64,000 nucleotides of DNA from Brachypodium distachyon. Taxonomy: Eukaryota > Streptophyta > Magnoliopsida > Poales > Poaceae. Where the stretch lies: NCBI RefSeq assembly GCF_000005505.3, contig NC_016135.3:19686613-19750612 (forward strand), read 5' to 3'. This document shows, piece after piece, positions 44,050-55,276 of this stretch (the stretch's first letter is position 1; each line of letters starts with the position of its first letter). A program made the position numbers and the translations under genes. Under the pieces are notes generated by a model that did not search any database, had not been told where the DNA came from, and was given only the letters and a program-made list of their open reading frames with translations.

Positions 44050-45930
44050 CGAGAGGATTATTTTTTCAAAGGTCCAGCAAACGCTGGCTTTCGATGTATT
44101 AGCAGAGAGAATAATTAGAAGGCTGCCCTGAGGCAAATGAGTAAGAAAAAAGGAAAGAAAACCCGAGGCGTGGAAAAGCTAAGAAAATCAAGATGGTTCC
44201 CAAAGTAACTTCCTAAGGGCCTTGGCGCCCGCGAAAGCCCACTCGCGGGCCTCATCCTTAATGAAACAACAAATCTGGCAAAACGAAATTTCCTTGTCGT
44301 TCAACACCCTGGAGTTGCGCTTGCGCCATATGGCCCAACAGATGAGGATGAACATGGATTTGATCCCTTGGCGGTGTTTGCTTTGAGTGACCAAGATCAT
44401 CCTCTCGTGGAAGGAGTCAATGGAAGCCGAAGCATGGCAAATAGCGGTGGTGATGCTGGAACAGTTGGGCCAGAGAGCCACCTCGCACCAGATCTGCCGG
44501 GCACCGGGACACTCGACGAACAAGTGATGTGAGGTTTCTAAGTTGCGGCGACAAAGGGCGCAAAAGTAGTCGTTGGGCCAGCCCCTGCACTAGAAACGGT
44601 CGGCACACCAGAGGCGATCGTGGAGGAGAAGCCAAGCAAAAAAATTGAGTTTCGGGGGTGCCCAAACACGCCAGACGTTGCGCTCGTGGTTCGAGCGGAC
44701 GTGGCCCTCGAAGTGCAGTCTGTAGGCAGAGCGGGCGGAGTAGCATCCATCGGCAGTGATAGTCCAGCGGATGGTGTCGGGCACGCCAGGGAGGAGGAGG
44801 ATGTCAGCGTTCTGGAGCATAGACCATGCATGGACGAACTCGAGAAGGAGCTGGGTGGAGAGGTCATGGCGCAGGTCATCCACCCATTTGGAGCCATTGA
44901 GAGCCTCTGAGACGGTCCGCCCTTTGCGTCGTGCATCCGCAAACAACAGGGGAAAGGACAGACGGAGGGGGCGTCCGCCAAGCCAGTTGGAGTGCCAGAA
45001 CTTAGCCGTGTTGCTATCACCGATGGAGACACGAGTAGCCGCAGCGAAGAGGTCATGGTCCGTGGCATCGCAAGGTGTTTGCATGCCCACCCAAGGCCGC
45101 TCTGGAGCACGCCATTCGAGCTAGAGCCATCGAAGGCAAAGGGCGCGACCAAAGGCTTCGAGGTTTAACAAGCCATGCCCACCACGGTCAAGTGGAGAAC
45201 AAACTTTTTTCCAGCTAATCTTGCACTTGCCGCCCACCAAATCATTCTCCTCTATTCCCCAGATGAAGCAGCGCCTGATCTTGTCCAGAGAAGCGATGAA
45301 TTTTTTCAGAAGTTTGAGCGCAGTCTCATCGCGGATGGGGTTGATGAAGATGACGGCGTCATCGGCGTATAGGCTAGAGCGAGGGGAGACCTCGCGCAGC
45401 GGCAGGGGTGAGAGCATCCCCAGCTCCGTGGCGTGATGGAGGAGGTGCTGCAGGGGATCAATCGCGAGGATGAAGAGGAGCGGCGACAAGGGGTCTCCTT
45501 GTCGGAGCCCACACCGATGAGGGATCGAGGGACCGATGGTGCCGTTAAGAAGCACGGAGGAGGAAGCCGTAGACAGAAGAAGTGAGATCCAGTCTCGCCA
45601 GCGCACAGGGAAGCCAATGCGCTCAAGGAGCTCGAGGAGGTAATCCCAAGAGACGGAGTCGAAGGCCTTGGCGAAGTCGAGCTTTACGAGGAGAGCCGGC
45701 TTATTTTTCGATGAAGAGCCCGTGCCGCGTTTCTAACGAACAAGAAGTTATCATGGATGCATCGGGACTTAAGGAAGGCGCTCTGAGAGGTGGAGACGAG
45801 ATCGTCCATGAGAGGTGCCAGGCGAAGGACAAGCACTTTGGAGAACAACTTGGCGAAAGAGTGAATTAAGCTAATCGGCCGTAGGTGCACCGTCTGAACC
45901 TGCGCTTTCTTTCCACGCGAACCAGTTCGC
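44050..45930 (-). mobile_element. 5'-truncated LINE (L1-like) inserted in serpin
   Basis: Begins near RPISLIHSFAKLFSKVL, inside the reverse transcriptase. It has GLRQGDPLSPLLFILAIDPL, the catalytic YADDAVIF, then the zf-RVT domain (FCALCRRNLETSHHLFVECP) and a C-terminal stretch ending KLLWEPS (about 44188). A short 3' UTR ends in an A-rich tail on minus (GAAAAAATAA, about 44050). A frameshift near 45698, another change near 45120 and a stop near 44590 disable it. Same strand as the serpin. A target duplication was not found. Confidence 0.88.
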
Positions 45931-46628
45931 GTTGCCTTTGCCATCTTGTACCGGAGTTTGAGCACCTTGAAGCCGTGGTGCACGGCGATGTACTGGGAGG
46001 ACCCGCTCTGCATGAAGGGCGTCTCGACGTTGCTTCCGTCGAGCCGGTAGAAGGGCTCCTTCGTGGTCCACTTCTCCTGGAAGGGCTTCTCCCACTTGCC
46101 CTTGGAGTACACGGCGTTGCCGAGCACGACGCGGGTGAGCGGCGTGATGGATCCGGGCCCAAGGACGGAGTCGATCAGGCCTCGCGTGGCCCGCGCGGCC
46201 CACTTGTTGATCTGGGCCCGTGAACCAGCTGGGTCGCCGCGGAAGTCGACGGCGCGGGCCTCCGCCTGGTTGTTGCACGTGCCCGCGACGGCGGCGCGGT
46301 AGGCGGGCTTCAGCGCGCGCGAGAGGTCGCTCCAGACGCCGCAGGCGAACGCGACGCACGGCCCGCCGGCGCCCGACTGGTCACTGAGCGCGCCCTCGGC
46401 CATGAGGGACACGAAATCCTCGAGCCCGCCGCGGGACGGCGCGCCCAGGACGCGGAGGATCTCGTCCAGGGTCGGGCCCCGGGCGCCGGGGGCCAAGAGC
46501 GCGAACGCGGCGTAGATGGAGAGCGGGGAAAACACCAGGTTGCTGTCGGCGGTCTCGTCCGCGAGGCGCTTCCCGAGGCCGGCAGCGAACGCCGCCAGGC
46601 CGCCGGAGTAGGGAGACTGGGATCCCAT
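45931..46628 (-). pseudogene. Serpin fragment 1, N-terminal half
   Basis: Start ATG at 46628 (MGSQSPYSGGLAAFAAGLG); a TATA box (TATAAATA on minus) is at 46690-46697. Family blocks: NLVFSPLSIYAAFALLAPGA, the helix with INKWAARATRGLIDSVL, VLGNAVYSKGKWEKPFQ, VETPFMQSG and FKVLKLRYK. The frame then runs without a stop into the LINE. With fragments 2 and 3 the order and strand are those of one plant serpin of normal size, so this was a single gene before the two insertions. No functional serpin can result. Confidence 0.93.
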
Positions 46629-46700
46629 CGCTGGATTACCGGATAGAGAGTCAGAGTCCTTCGACAAACAAGAGTCGGTTTTACACGGGTATTTATACAT

Positions 46701-48717
46701 GCACGGGGATTGCTGGATTCTATATTTCAGTTTGCAAAAAAAAAAACGGAAAGTGCTAACGAAATTGACCGATTACGGGGGAGAGCTTTCTGCTTCCCAT
46801 CTCCGGTGCCGTGGCTTCCAAGGACAATGGTCCTACGTCCGGAAATAAGCGATATCTACCATGTCACTTATGTTGGATTCGTATAGATTTTTATATAAAT
46901 TCACGTTATTTATTTTCGAACGGAAACAATAAATGATAAGCTTTTATTTAATAATGTGTTACATGTTATTTAAAAAAAGACAAAATATGTTGTAGGATAG
47001 ATCCTCTTACAAAATTATTGCTTAGATAAATAAAATAAATGTAGAAAAGGAGATTGAAATCTACTCCATTTTATACAAATCCACGTCACTTATTTTGGGA
47101 TGGAGAGAGTAGTGATCAGTACAATTAATCATTTCCTAGCTAAGAAAAGGCTCGTGTCTTTTTTCGTTCCTCTCTTACACATCAATTATTGAGGATGGAG
47201 CCCCGATCCGCTACCGTCCAGCTATAGGGCCTTCGCAATAGGAGAGTCGGCACTAACTATTCACGTCATGTAGATCAGTAGAGGCGACGATGAAAAGCAC
47301 ATGTTGGCATTGACGCAGCCCCGATCCACTGCTCTAATAGGTTGTGTCTTTAGACTTACTACAAATGATTTGTTACCATTAAATATGATGATGTACAATG
47401 GTAAATAGGTTGAATCTTTTTCTTAGGAGTCCGACTCTCCAAAAAGACTCAGTTCTCTTCTCTCTCCTATTTCTTTCTTCTAGATAAACAATTTTTAAAT
47501 AAGAGTCGGTTAAGAGTCAGCTTTTGCGGATGCCCTTAGCCCATGAAACGGTCCACCCGTGCTGAAAGTTGTTTTCTCCCTCCTGTTAGAGGAGGAAACT
47601 AAACATAAGGGTCTTTTTGATTTGCAAGGGTAGAAAAACAGGTTAAACACATGACTGCAATGTCATGTCCATTCGGGATTATGGTTGCACCAAATTCTAT
47701 TTAGTTGAACAAAAATAATACATTTAAGTAATGTAGTTGGAAATTTGAACAAAATACTGTAATCGGAAAATATTCCCAATGTTGCATACATTATTTCGAA
47801 GATATTCTAAAATTGTTCTCTTATTCAAATTATAATTTCTCAGAATTACAAATTTCCAATCCCCCAATTTCGTGATAATTTTTCAGTTATTTGCCTTGTT
47901 TATGTTTTTCAAATGTAATTATCCTTTTTATTTTATTTCTTGAAGAAAGTTTGTTATCTTGTTTTAGATTCCAGGTTTAAGGTGCCCACTCGAACATTCT
48001 GTCATCGAAATAATTACATATTTACAAACACATCAGCCGAAACCGCCTGGGTTGGTACATGGGGCAGAGTAAACGGTTTTGAGTGTTCAGAATATTTTTT
48101 AAGGACATGTGCAATGGGGCGACGTTAGTATTTTCTTAAGACTGCCGCATATGATAATTGCTTATGTGAAAGAGAGAGAGTGATGAAAAACGGCATGAGC
48201 GTTCTCTTAATTAATAGGTGATCTCTTCACAAGAATGATAACACAAATTTTCCATTGTATCAGATTTAACCTTTTCTTAAAATTTATTTAATTATTTTTA
48301 TTTATCTAAGCATGAATTACAAGATATAGCACTAAGAAATATCTCATTCTGCAACATGTTTAGTTGTCTTTTCTAGATGACATGTAACACATAAAAGAAG
48401 ACGGTCTTATCAATCATTGTACACGCCCTAATAAAAAGCCTTTAAGATTTAGGCTAATGCCCATGTAGGCCTGTACATCCGAACTACTCTTGCGATTTCG
48501 GAACCATTGTATCTGTTTCTCTAGTTTGGACTCTGTGACTCTCTAGCTGCTTGTCTATCTTGTTTGTAGAGTTTTTTTTCTTCTTAATTCTTAATTAATG
48601 CCACAAGAGAGGGGCTGCTATTCCCTAAAAGATGAAAATGTTCATATCGACTTTTGCACGCTTCTAATAACTTACTGATGTGAAGGTTTAAATATCAAAC
48701 CAGGGCCATAATTCATA
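46701..48717. other. Intergenic, AT-rich
   Basis: No gene supported. A small ORF at 47940-48128 has no motif. Sequence around 46870-47110 looks like decayed MITE material. Confidence 0.45.
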
Positions 48718-49070
48718 CTCACTCTATTTCTAAATTTCTGTATATTTCGGGTTGTCTTAAGTCAAACCTTGTTAACTTTGACCGTATTGTAGGAAAAACT
48801 ACAAACATATGCAACACTAAGCTAGTATCATTGGGACTGCTATTAAGTACTCCCTCTGATTCTAAATTGTTGTCGAAATATTACATGTATCTAGACACTT
48901 TTTAAGAATAGATACATCCATATTTGAGCAAATTTGAGTCAAGAATTTAGGATCAGAGGGAGTATATTTTCATATTGCATCTGTCAGGTATTACATATGC
49001 TGATATTTTTATCAAGAAGATCGCTCAAAGTTGACGAAATTTGACTTAGAATAACCCTAAATATACAAAT
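48718..49070. mobile_element. MITE disrupted by a nested Stowaway
   Basis: The left end CTCACTCTATTTCTAAATTT...GTCTTAAGTCAAACCTTG is mirrored by the right end AAATTTGACTTAGAATAACCC, so the outer unit is an inverted-repeat MITE after TA (48716-48717). Bases 48850-48962 inside it are a second MITE. The right tip of the outer unit looks truncated. Confidence 0.65.
48850..48962. mobile_element. Stowaway MITE
   Basis: 113 bases, terminal inverted repeats CTCCCTCTGATTCTAAATT / AATTTAGGATCAGAGGGAG, flanked by TA at 48848-48849 and 48963-48964. Same family as 57236-57350 and 60486-60593 (shared core TCGAAATATTACATGTA). Confidence 0.9.
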
Positions 49071-49454
49071 ACTAGCAGGTGTGCCCACGCGTTGTTACGG
49101 GTCAACAAAATCACAAACTATTTATTTTTATTTTCTGTGTAGGCAACTCATAGCGCCGTCGAGATCGGCATGCGGGTGTGGTGGCGTCGGTTATAAGACG
49201 GAGTAGGCGACGTGAAAAAAACTAGAGAAAAAAAATACAGGCAGTGACATATTGGTTGTAATTTTAACGAAATTAACCTACGCGGCGAACGTACCATCAC
49301 CACCAACTCCAATTTAATTTATCGGTATAGATAGATTTAAAAACGGAGGGAGTAATTTCATGGGGTAGCGTGTACATATACATATATATATATATATACC
49401 TCTTCTTAAATTATGTGCAACGAAGGGAAAACTCATACAAAGTGTCACGATATA
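49071..49454. other. Intergenic
   Basis: AT-rich, contains ACTAGCAGGTGTGCCCACGCG, which resembles a common grass repeat, and a (TA)n run near 49385-49398. No gene. Confidence 0.4.
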
Positions 49455-49567
49455 CTCCCTCCGTCTCATATTAAGTGACTCAAATTTGTCCAAATATGAA
49501 GTATCAATGTCTAAAAAAAGTCTAGATACACTATGTAATAAAAGGTCACTTAATATGGGACAGAGAG
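49455..49567. mobile_element. Stowaway MITE
   Basis: 113 bases with ends CTCCCTCCGTCTCATATTAAGTG / CACTTAATATGGGACAGAGAG and TA on both sides. It lies about 230 bases upstream of YSL copy 3, within its likely promoter. Confidence 0.9.
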
Positions 49568-49725
49568 TATATAATTTTGAAGATATTGTAAGGGTTGTAT
49601 CACCACCGCCCACCGGAGACCTGATCCGATAAGGAAGCAGGTTATTCAGCGCTGGCGTTGTATTCCAATAAGGAAGATAAACCCCGGCCCGTAGCGCAAC
49701 AGCTAGCAGATCTTAACTAATTCCA

Positions 49726-49731
49726 TATATA
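49726..49731 (+). promoter_or_regulatory. TATA box of YSL copy 3
   Basis: TATATA, 64-69 bases upstream of the ATG at 49795. Confidence 0.5.
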
Positions 49732-49794
49732 CGGGGCCGGCCTCCTCGTGGAAACGAGAACACTCGTAGCACCCGGCCCGAGAGACGAGAGCCC

Positions 49795-52700
49795 ATGGCG
49801 CCGCCATCCGCCGCCGCCGCCTCTTCGGCCAGTCACGAAGGCGATTCGGTGGAATCTGGCAACCTCCTCCGCCGCCGCAACGCCAGAAGCAATGCCGACG
49901 CCGCCGAGGAGCAGGAGGAGGCGTCGGTGGAGCGCGCGTTCGCCGACAAGCCCGTGCCGACGTGGCGGGAGCAGCTGACGGTGCGCGCCTTCGTGGTGGG
50001 ATTCCTCGTCTCCATCATGTTCAGCGTCATCGTCATGAAGCTCAGCCTCACCACCGGCATCATCCCCTCGCTCAACGTCTCCGCCAGCCTCCTCGGCTTC
50101 TTCCTCGTCCGCCTCTGGACGTCGACCATCGAGAAGATGGGGCTCCTCAAGCAGCCCATCACACGCCAGGAGAACACAGTCATCCAGACCTGCGTCGTCT
50201 CTGCCTACGGCATCGCCTTCACCGGTAGAACTCGAATTAGCGGCCGAGTACTAGTAGTTCCCAGGATTAACAAGTTTGGTGTGCCCGCTTTTCTTGTTCG
50301 TACGAAGTTTTTTATTTTATTTTGTTTTTCAGTTCTTTTTGTCAAGAAAAAGATTTCACAACTCGTACTGGTACAAAAGGTTATCCACAATGCATGTGTT
50401 TTTTCAGGGTTTATGCTAGATCTTAGATTGATAAAGGTTTTGGCTGACACCACGAATAAATTTACTTTTCGCCATTGCATAAAGATCTCTGCAAAAATAA
50501 AAATAAAATCAACTGTCATAATGTTGGAATTTCGTGATTAATATACTCGCAATGCATGTTTAGATCGTACATGAAGGATTTTGGCTGGACTTCCTAATTC
50601 CTAACACCACCAATTGATTTAGTTTTGTCGTTGCACGAATATCTCTGCAAAAGTTGAATAGGAAGGGTTTATAGTTCTGCCGTTGCATGAAGATTCCTTC
50701 AAGCAAAAATATATAATCTGCGGTCATAATGTTGGGTGATTCAGAAGTGTTCTGATTCAGCATCATTCCAATTTATCAGGTGGGTTTGGCAGTTTCCTGT
50801 TTGGTATGAGCGGGAACATCGCTAAGCAAGCAACAGAGGCCAACGATGCTCTGAATATCAAGAATCCCGAGCTCGGATGGATTATGGGGTTTCTGTTCCT
50901 CGTCAGTTTCGTTGGGCTTTTTGCTCTGGTGCCCATGAGAAAGGTAGATGCTTCCCCTTCGCTTCCCACTGCCAGTTGTTATCTTCATATACAGTATGCA
51001 AAAATAAACTTGCTGTGGTTTGTCAACTGGAATATATGCTTGGTTGCAGACTATGATTGTGGACTACAAGCTGACATACCCGAGTGGCACCGCGACTGCT
51101 TACCTTATCAATGGATTCCACACACCGCAGGGTGCTGAGCTTGCAAAGTAAGCAAGATGTCTGTTTTTCTGTTGTTTGTAAATAGGTGAAGTCAAGCAGC
51201 GCGACTGACAGGATAATGACCTATTTCAGGAAGCAAGTTTGGACATTGGGCAAGTTCTTCTCGTTTAGCTTCGTTTGGGCCTTCTTCCAGTGGTTCTACA
51301 CTGCTGGGGATAACTGCGGATTCAGTTCCTTCCCAACACTTGGCCTTGAAGCTTTCAAGAACAGGTTAGTATAGCCACATCTTGGTTTCAGCATCAGAAA
51401 CAACTGTTAACGCATGGATCGGATCCTAATCTGATGCTTCAAAGTGTCAAATGCATCTAAACTTGTTTGATTAATGGTCTCCGGTACTCACCTATACTAA
51501 TAGTTTGGGCCTAGCAACCCGCCTTTTTAAATTGTCTGGCCATATTCTCCCCTCATAATTGTGTTCACGCTATCCCATTGCCCTCAAAATTCAACTAATT
51601 TTCCAAAAAACTAATAGAAAATGGAAGCTTTATTACTCCTGGCCTCTGCATACAAGATGCATATAGCCTAAAATATTCCTTGCATTATTTGTACCAACCA
51701 CAAAACTAGTGACAACTTCTCCATCCTACAGGTTCTATTTTGATTTCTCGGCTACCTATGTTGGTGTTGGAATGATCTGCCCCTATATCGTGAATGTATC
51801 TCTTCTAATTGGAGGCGTCGTCTCGTGGGGCTTAATGTGGCCACTCATAAGCACGAAGAAAGGAAGTTGGTACCCTGAATCTCTTCCAGACAGTAGTCTA
51901 CATGGACTGCAGGCTTACAAGGTACTTGAAATTTGGTCATGTCTTGCAATTTTTTACTTCTACAATCACATGTAACTTGTCCAGAACTAACATCTTAGCA
52001 CCGCAGGTGTTCATAACCATAGCAGTAATTCTTGGGGATGGCCTGTATAACTTCCTGAAGGTGTTCGGGAAAACAATTATAGCTCTCATAGAAATGCATA
52101 AGAAGAAAAATTCAAAGGCACTTCCTGTCTCTGACGATGGTACTCCTGGCGCCACCGTGGAAGCTGAGTCTTTTGATGACAAGCGCCGCACTGAACTATT
52201 CCTGAAGGATCAAATTCCCAAGACAGTTGCATTGGGCGGTTATGTCGTCGTTGCAGCAATAACGATTATTTGCCTCCCGCTAATCATCCCACAGCTCAAG
52301 TGGTACTACATTTTGGTTGCCTATATCGTTGCACCTGTACTGGCCTTCTGCAATGCCTATGGAAGTGGTCTAACAGATTGGTCCCTGGCCAGCACATACG
52401 GTAAGCTTGGAATCTTTGTGTTTGGCGCGTGGGCAGGTGCTTCGCATGGTGGTGTGCTCGTAGGACTGGCTGCCTGCGGTGTCATGATGAACATTGTGGG
52501 AACAGCTTCTGACCTGATGCAAGACTTCAAAACTGGGTATTTGACTTTAGCCTCACCAAGGTCCATGTTCGTGAGCCAAGTGATAGGCACAGCCATGGGC
52601 TGTGTTATTTCACCCTGTGTCTTCTGGCTGTTCTACAAGTCCTTCGATATTGGTGCAAGTGATAGCGCTTACCCAGCACCTTATAGCATTATGTACCGTA

Positions 52701-53113
52701 ACATGGCGATCCTGGGCGTCGATGGCTTGTCCGTCCTTCCAAAGCATTGCCTCACTCTATGCTACATTTTCTTTGCTGCTGCATTCGCCACCAATCTCAT
52801 AAAAGACCTGGTACCCAATAAGGTGTCGAAGTTCATCCCGATCCCCATGGCAGTTGCGATCCCTTTCTACCTTGGACCGTACTTTGCCATTGATATGTCC
52901 ATTGGCAGCGTAATACTCTTTTGCTGGGAATGGATGAACAAAGCTGAAGCTCAGGCGTTTGCACCAGCAGTTGCATCTGGCTTGATGTGTGGTGATGGGA
53001 TCTGGGCCCTGCCCCAGGCTATTCTTTCTCTTGCGAACGTGAATCCTCCAATTTGCATGAAGTTCTTGTCGAGGGCTGCCAATGCCAAAGTGGATGCTTT
53101 CCTCGGGAACTAG
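49795..53113 (+). CDS. YSL: Yellow Stripe-Like transporter, copy 3
   Basis: Six exons: 49795-50224, 50780-50943, 51050-51147, 51230-51364, 51732-51921 and 52007-53113, total 707 aa. Exons 2-5 again measure 164, 98, 135 and 190 bases. Hallmarks are [96 protein letters not shown] and [20 protein letters not shown]. The N terminus (about 55 residues) is short and Ala/Ser-rich, unlike the acidic tails of copies 1 and 2. Same predicted role: proton-coupled movement of metal-phytosiderophore or metal-nicotianamine complexes. It sits 3.2 kb from the serpin and is convergent with the DUF177 gene. The start has an ATGGCG context typical of grasses. No defect was seen. Confidence 0.95.
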
Positions 53114-53917
53114 TCATAGCTGATCAAAAAGTGTCAGGATGTTTTCTTTTGATGTCGAATTGGTAGCTAGTCTAAATAGTGTTGAATTCTTTCTTTTGAA
53201 ATTATAGATTTAGCATAATTGGTTGTCTGGTTGTGTATATATTGGAGTACCTCAATGACCATGTCTATTACTATGGCAGAGTTGCATCAGTTGATTTTCC
53301 TGTCTTTAACCATTGTTTTAGAAATACCGCAAATTGCCCAACTGGCTATGTTTCTAGGAATTTTCATAAGGTTCTACCTCCCGCGGCAACTGAGATTAAA
53401 ATCTTGGATGCCAGAAGTTGGAGTAGTGCGCGGTGGAGTGCGGGAATCGGGCTCCTATCGACGGGAATCTACCAGCTGGAGGCTGGACGAGGAACGGCTG
53501 CGTCTCTCCCGTCGACGCCAAGATGCATCTGGGATTTGGGATCCAGCACCATCGCACCAGCGTCCGGCCGTCCGGTGCCGCGACTACCTGGCCGGGAGCC
53601 CGGATATCTGGGCCCGTTGTGCTTGGGCTTAAAATGATGACTGAGACTCAGCCACTAGTACGAAGCAAGGCCTGGGCTGTTAAAGGTGTTGTGCTTCTGT
53701 GTTGGCCTGGTAGCTTTACTTTGGGCTGCACTCCGGGAAAAAAAGAGTACTAATCAGGATGAACAAGCCCTTCTCTTCTAAAAAAATGGATGAACAAGTC
53801 CTACTAGTAGAATGAATTCGTACATTTTTTTCACAGGAAATAGCTTTGTAGAAATGCTTTGTTATTTTAGCAGCAATGTCTATTAGTACTGGTATACACG
53901 TCAGCTTCTGCCATGAT
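53114..53917. other. Intergenic between convergent genes
   Basis: Probable 3' UTR of YSL copy 3, then a GC-richer patch (about 53390-53620) open in several frames for about 100-137 codons with no recognisable domain. It may be a decayed repeat. Confidence 0.4.
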
Positions 53918-55276
53918 TCAGTTAGCCGCTTTATCCAGAGTTTTCTTCAGATCAAGAAGTTTTGACCACCTTCGGCTGTAGCTTTTCTTTTGGTTCCCAC
54001 CATCTGTAGATTCACAAGATAGAAACAGTTGTTACAAAACATAACCAATCGAAAACGGGTGCAGCTCGTGTTAGGCAAGTGCATACATTTCCATACGACG
54101 GTAGATTTTTCACACGCCTCTGAACACGAACTCTGCATGATGTCCAAATACTTATCAGTAAGAGGTTTCTGGCTTGTCTGCCGAAAATCAACATAACTTT
54201 GAAGACGCTGACCTTGGCTGATGCTGTTAATCGTATCGTCTCTTGGATGGCTGAGTCAATGTCAATTTCCGTTCCTGGCTTCACAAAGATGACCTATTCT
54301 AAAAGTCCAAACGGTTAGCTACGCCAATTATGTTGAAGTTGAGTGAGAACTGCAACGAAAAGGTACTGTCAGTCTGCACGCACTGATGGATCGCTGTCCC
54401 CAAGTTCAGGCATCCCACTCTGATCTTTCCTGGAGGAGGACAACACCGTAATGTTGAAGTGCTCGTCAATCTGCAACAGGAAAACACATTATCTGTTGGG
54501 AGTTCCGAAACTCCAAGCTTGCCTTCCTTCTATAGTTTCTACCAACTTTCTGTCGTGCCGAACCACGATCTAATGCTTTCAGTTAACCTCAACAGTTTCC
54601 ACTCGCACTTTGATCACTGCATAGATTAGTGAGCACTGTGTGGTGTACCTTTGTGCAGTAGGGGTTGGAGCAGGAATCGCATATTTTCCTGAACGACGTG
54701 ACCACTCGCCCTTTGATCGACATTCCGAACTGGGTATGCTGAAAGCAGATCCATCACACGACTATCAGCGAGGTTGGACACTAGTTTCTCGTTCCAAACG
54801 ATACGGCAGCTAATTACCTGCTGAACTAGAAGGTGCACCAGGACGCCGGCGTCGCTCTGCCCGTCTTCGACCAGGTCATCCAGGCGCAGCTGCCGGAGCG
54901 TCAGGTCGAAGTCGCTGCTCCACTGATCCCCTCCCCCGCGCGAGGTTCCCACGGACACCAGGCTCTGCCGCGCGCCGGTTCCCCTCCGGCGGCTCCTCTT
55001 CAGGCTCTGGATGATAAGCAGCAGATGATGGGATGAGCAACTGCTGGCCATCCAAATTTTGAGAACGCAGTCCACGATATTCCTACCATATTCAATATTC
55101 ACCTGTGTAACTTGGACCTTTTTCGGTGACTCGACGAGGTAATCGTCATCGGTTGGAGGCTGCGCGTGAACGGCAAAGCTTCTGCGTCTGCCGTTGTTCC
55201 TGCTGCCTGCTGCAGGGAGCTGCGTCGTGGTCGGATTACGCAGCAGCCTCAGCGCAGGGCTGCAGGCTCTCTCCAT
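53918..55276 (-). CDS. DUF177B: DUF177 / YceD-like chloroplast protein
   Basis: Seven exons on minus: 55103-55276, 54818-55006, 54649-54738, 54384-54470, 54213-54293, 54087-54132 and 53918-54003, all in phase, 250 aa. The start (MERACSPALRLLRNP) opens an Arg/Ser-rich probable transit peptide. The core has DLTLRQLRLDDLVEDGQSDA, SIKGRVVTSFRKICDSCSNPYC, LSSSRKDQSGMPELGDSDPS, VIFVKPGTEIDIDSAIQETI and a C terminus with RRWSKLLDLKK. This matches the plant proteins named large rRNA subunit accumulation protein YCED homolog 2, needed for plastid 23S rRNA accumulation in relatives (from memory). The cysteine cluster CDSCSNPYC may bind metal; that is inference. Intact by inspection. Confidence 0.88.

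Noticed and set aside
53219..53753. Overlapping 106-137 codon frames after YSL copy 3
   Set aside because: No start context, motif or codon pattern; probably non-coding.
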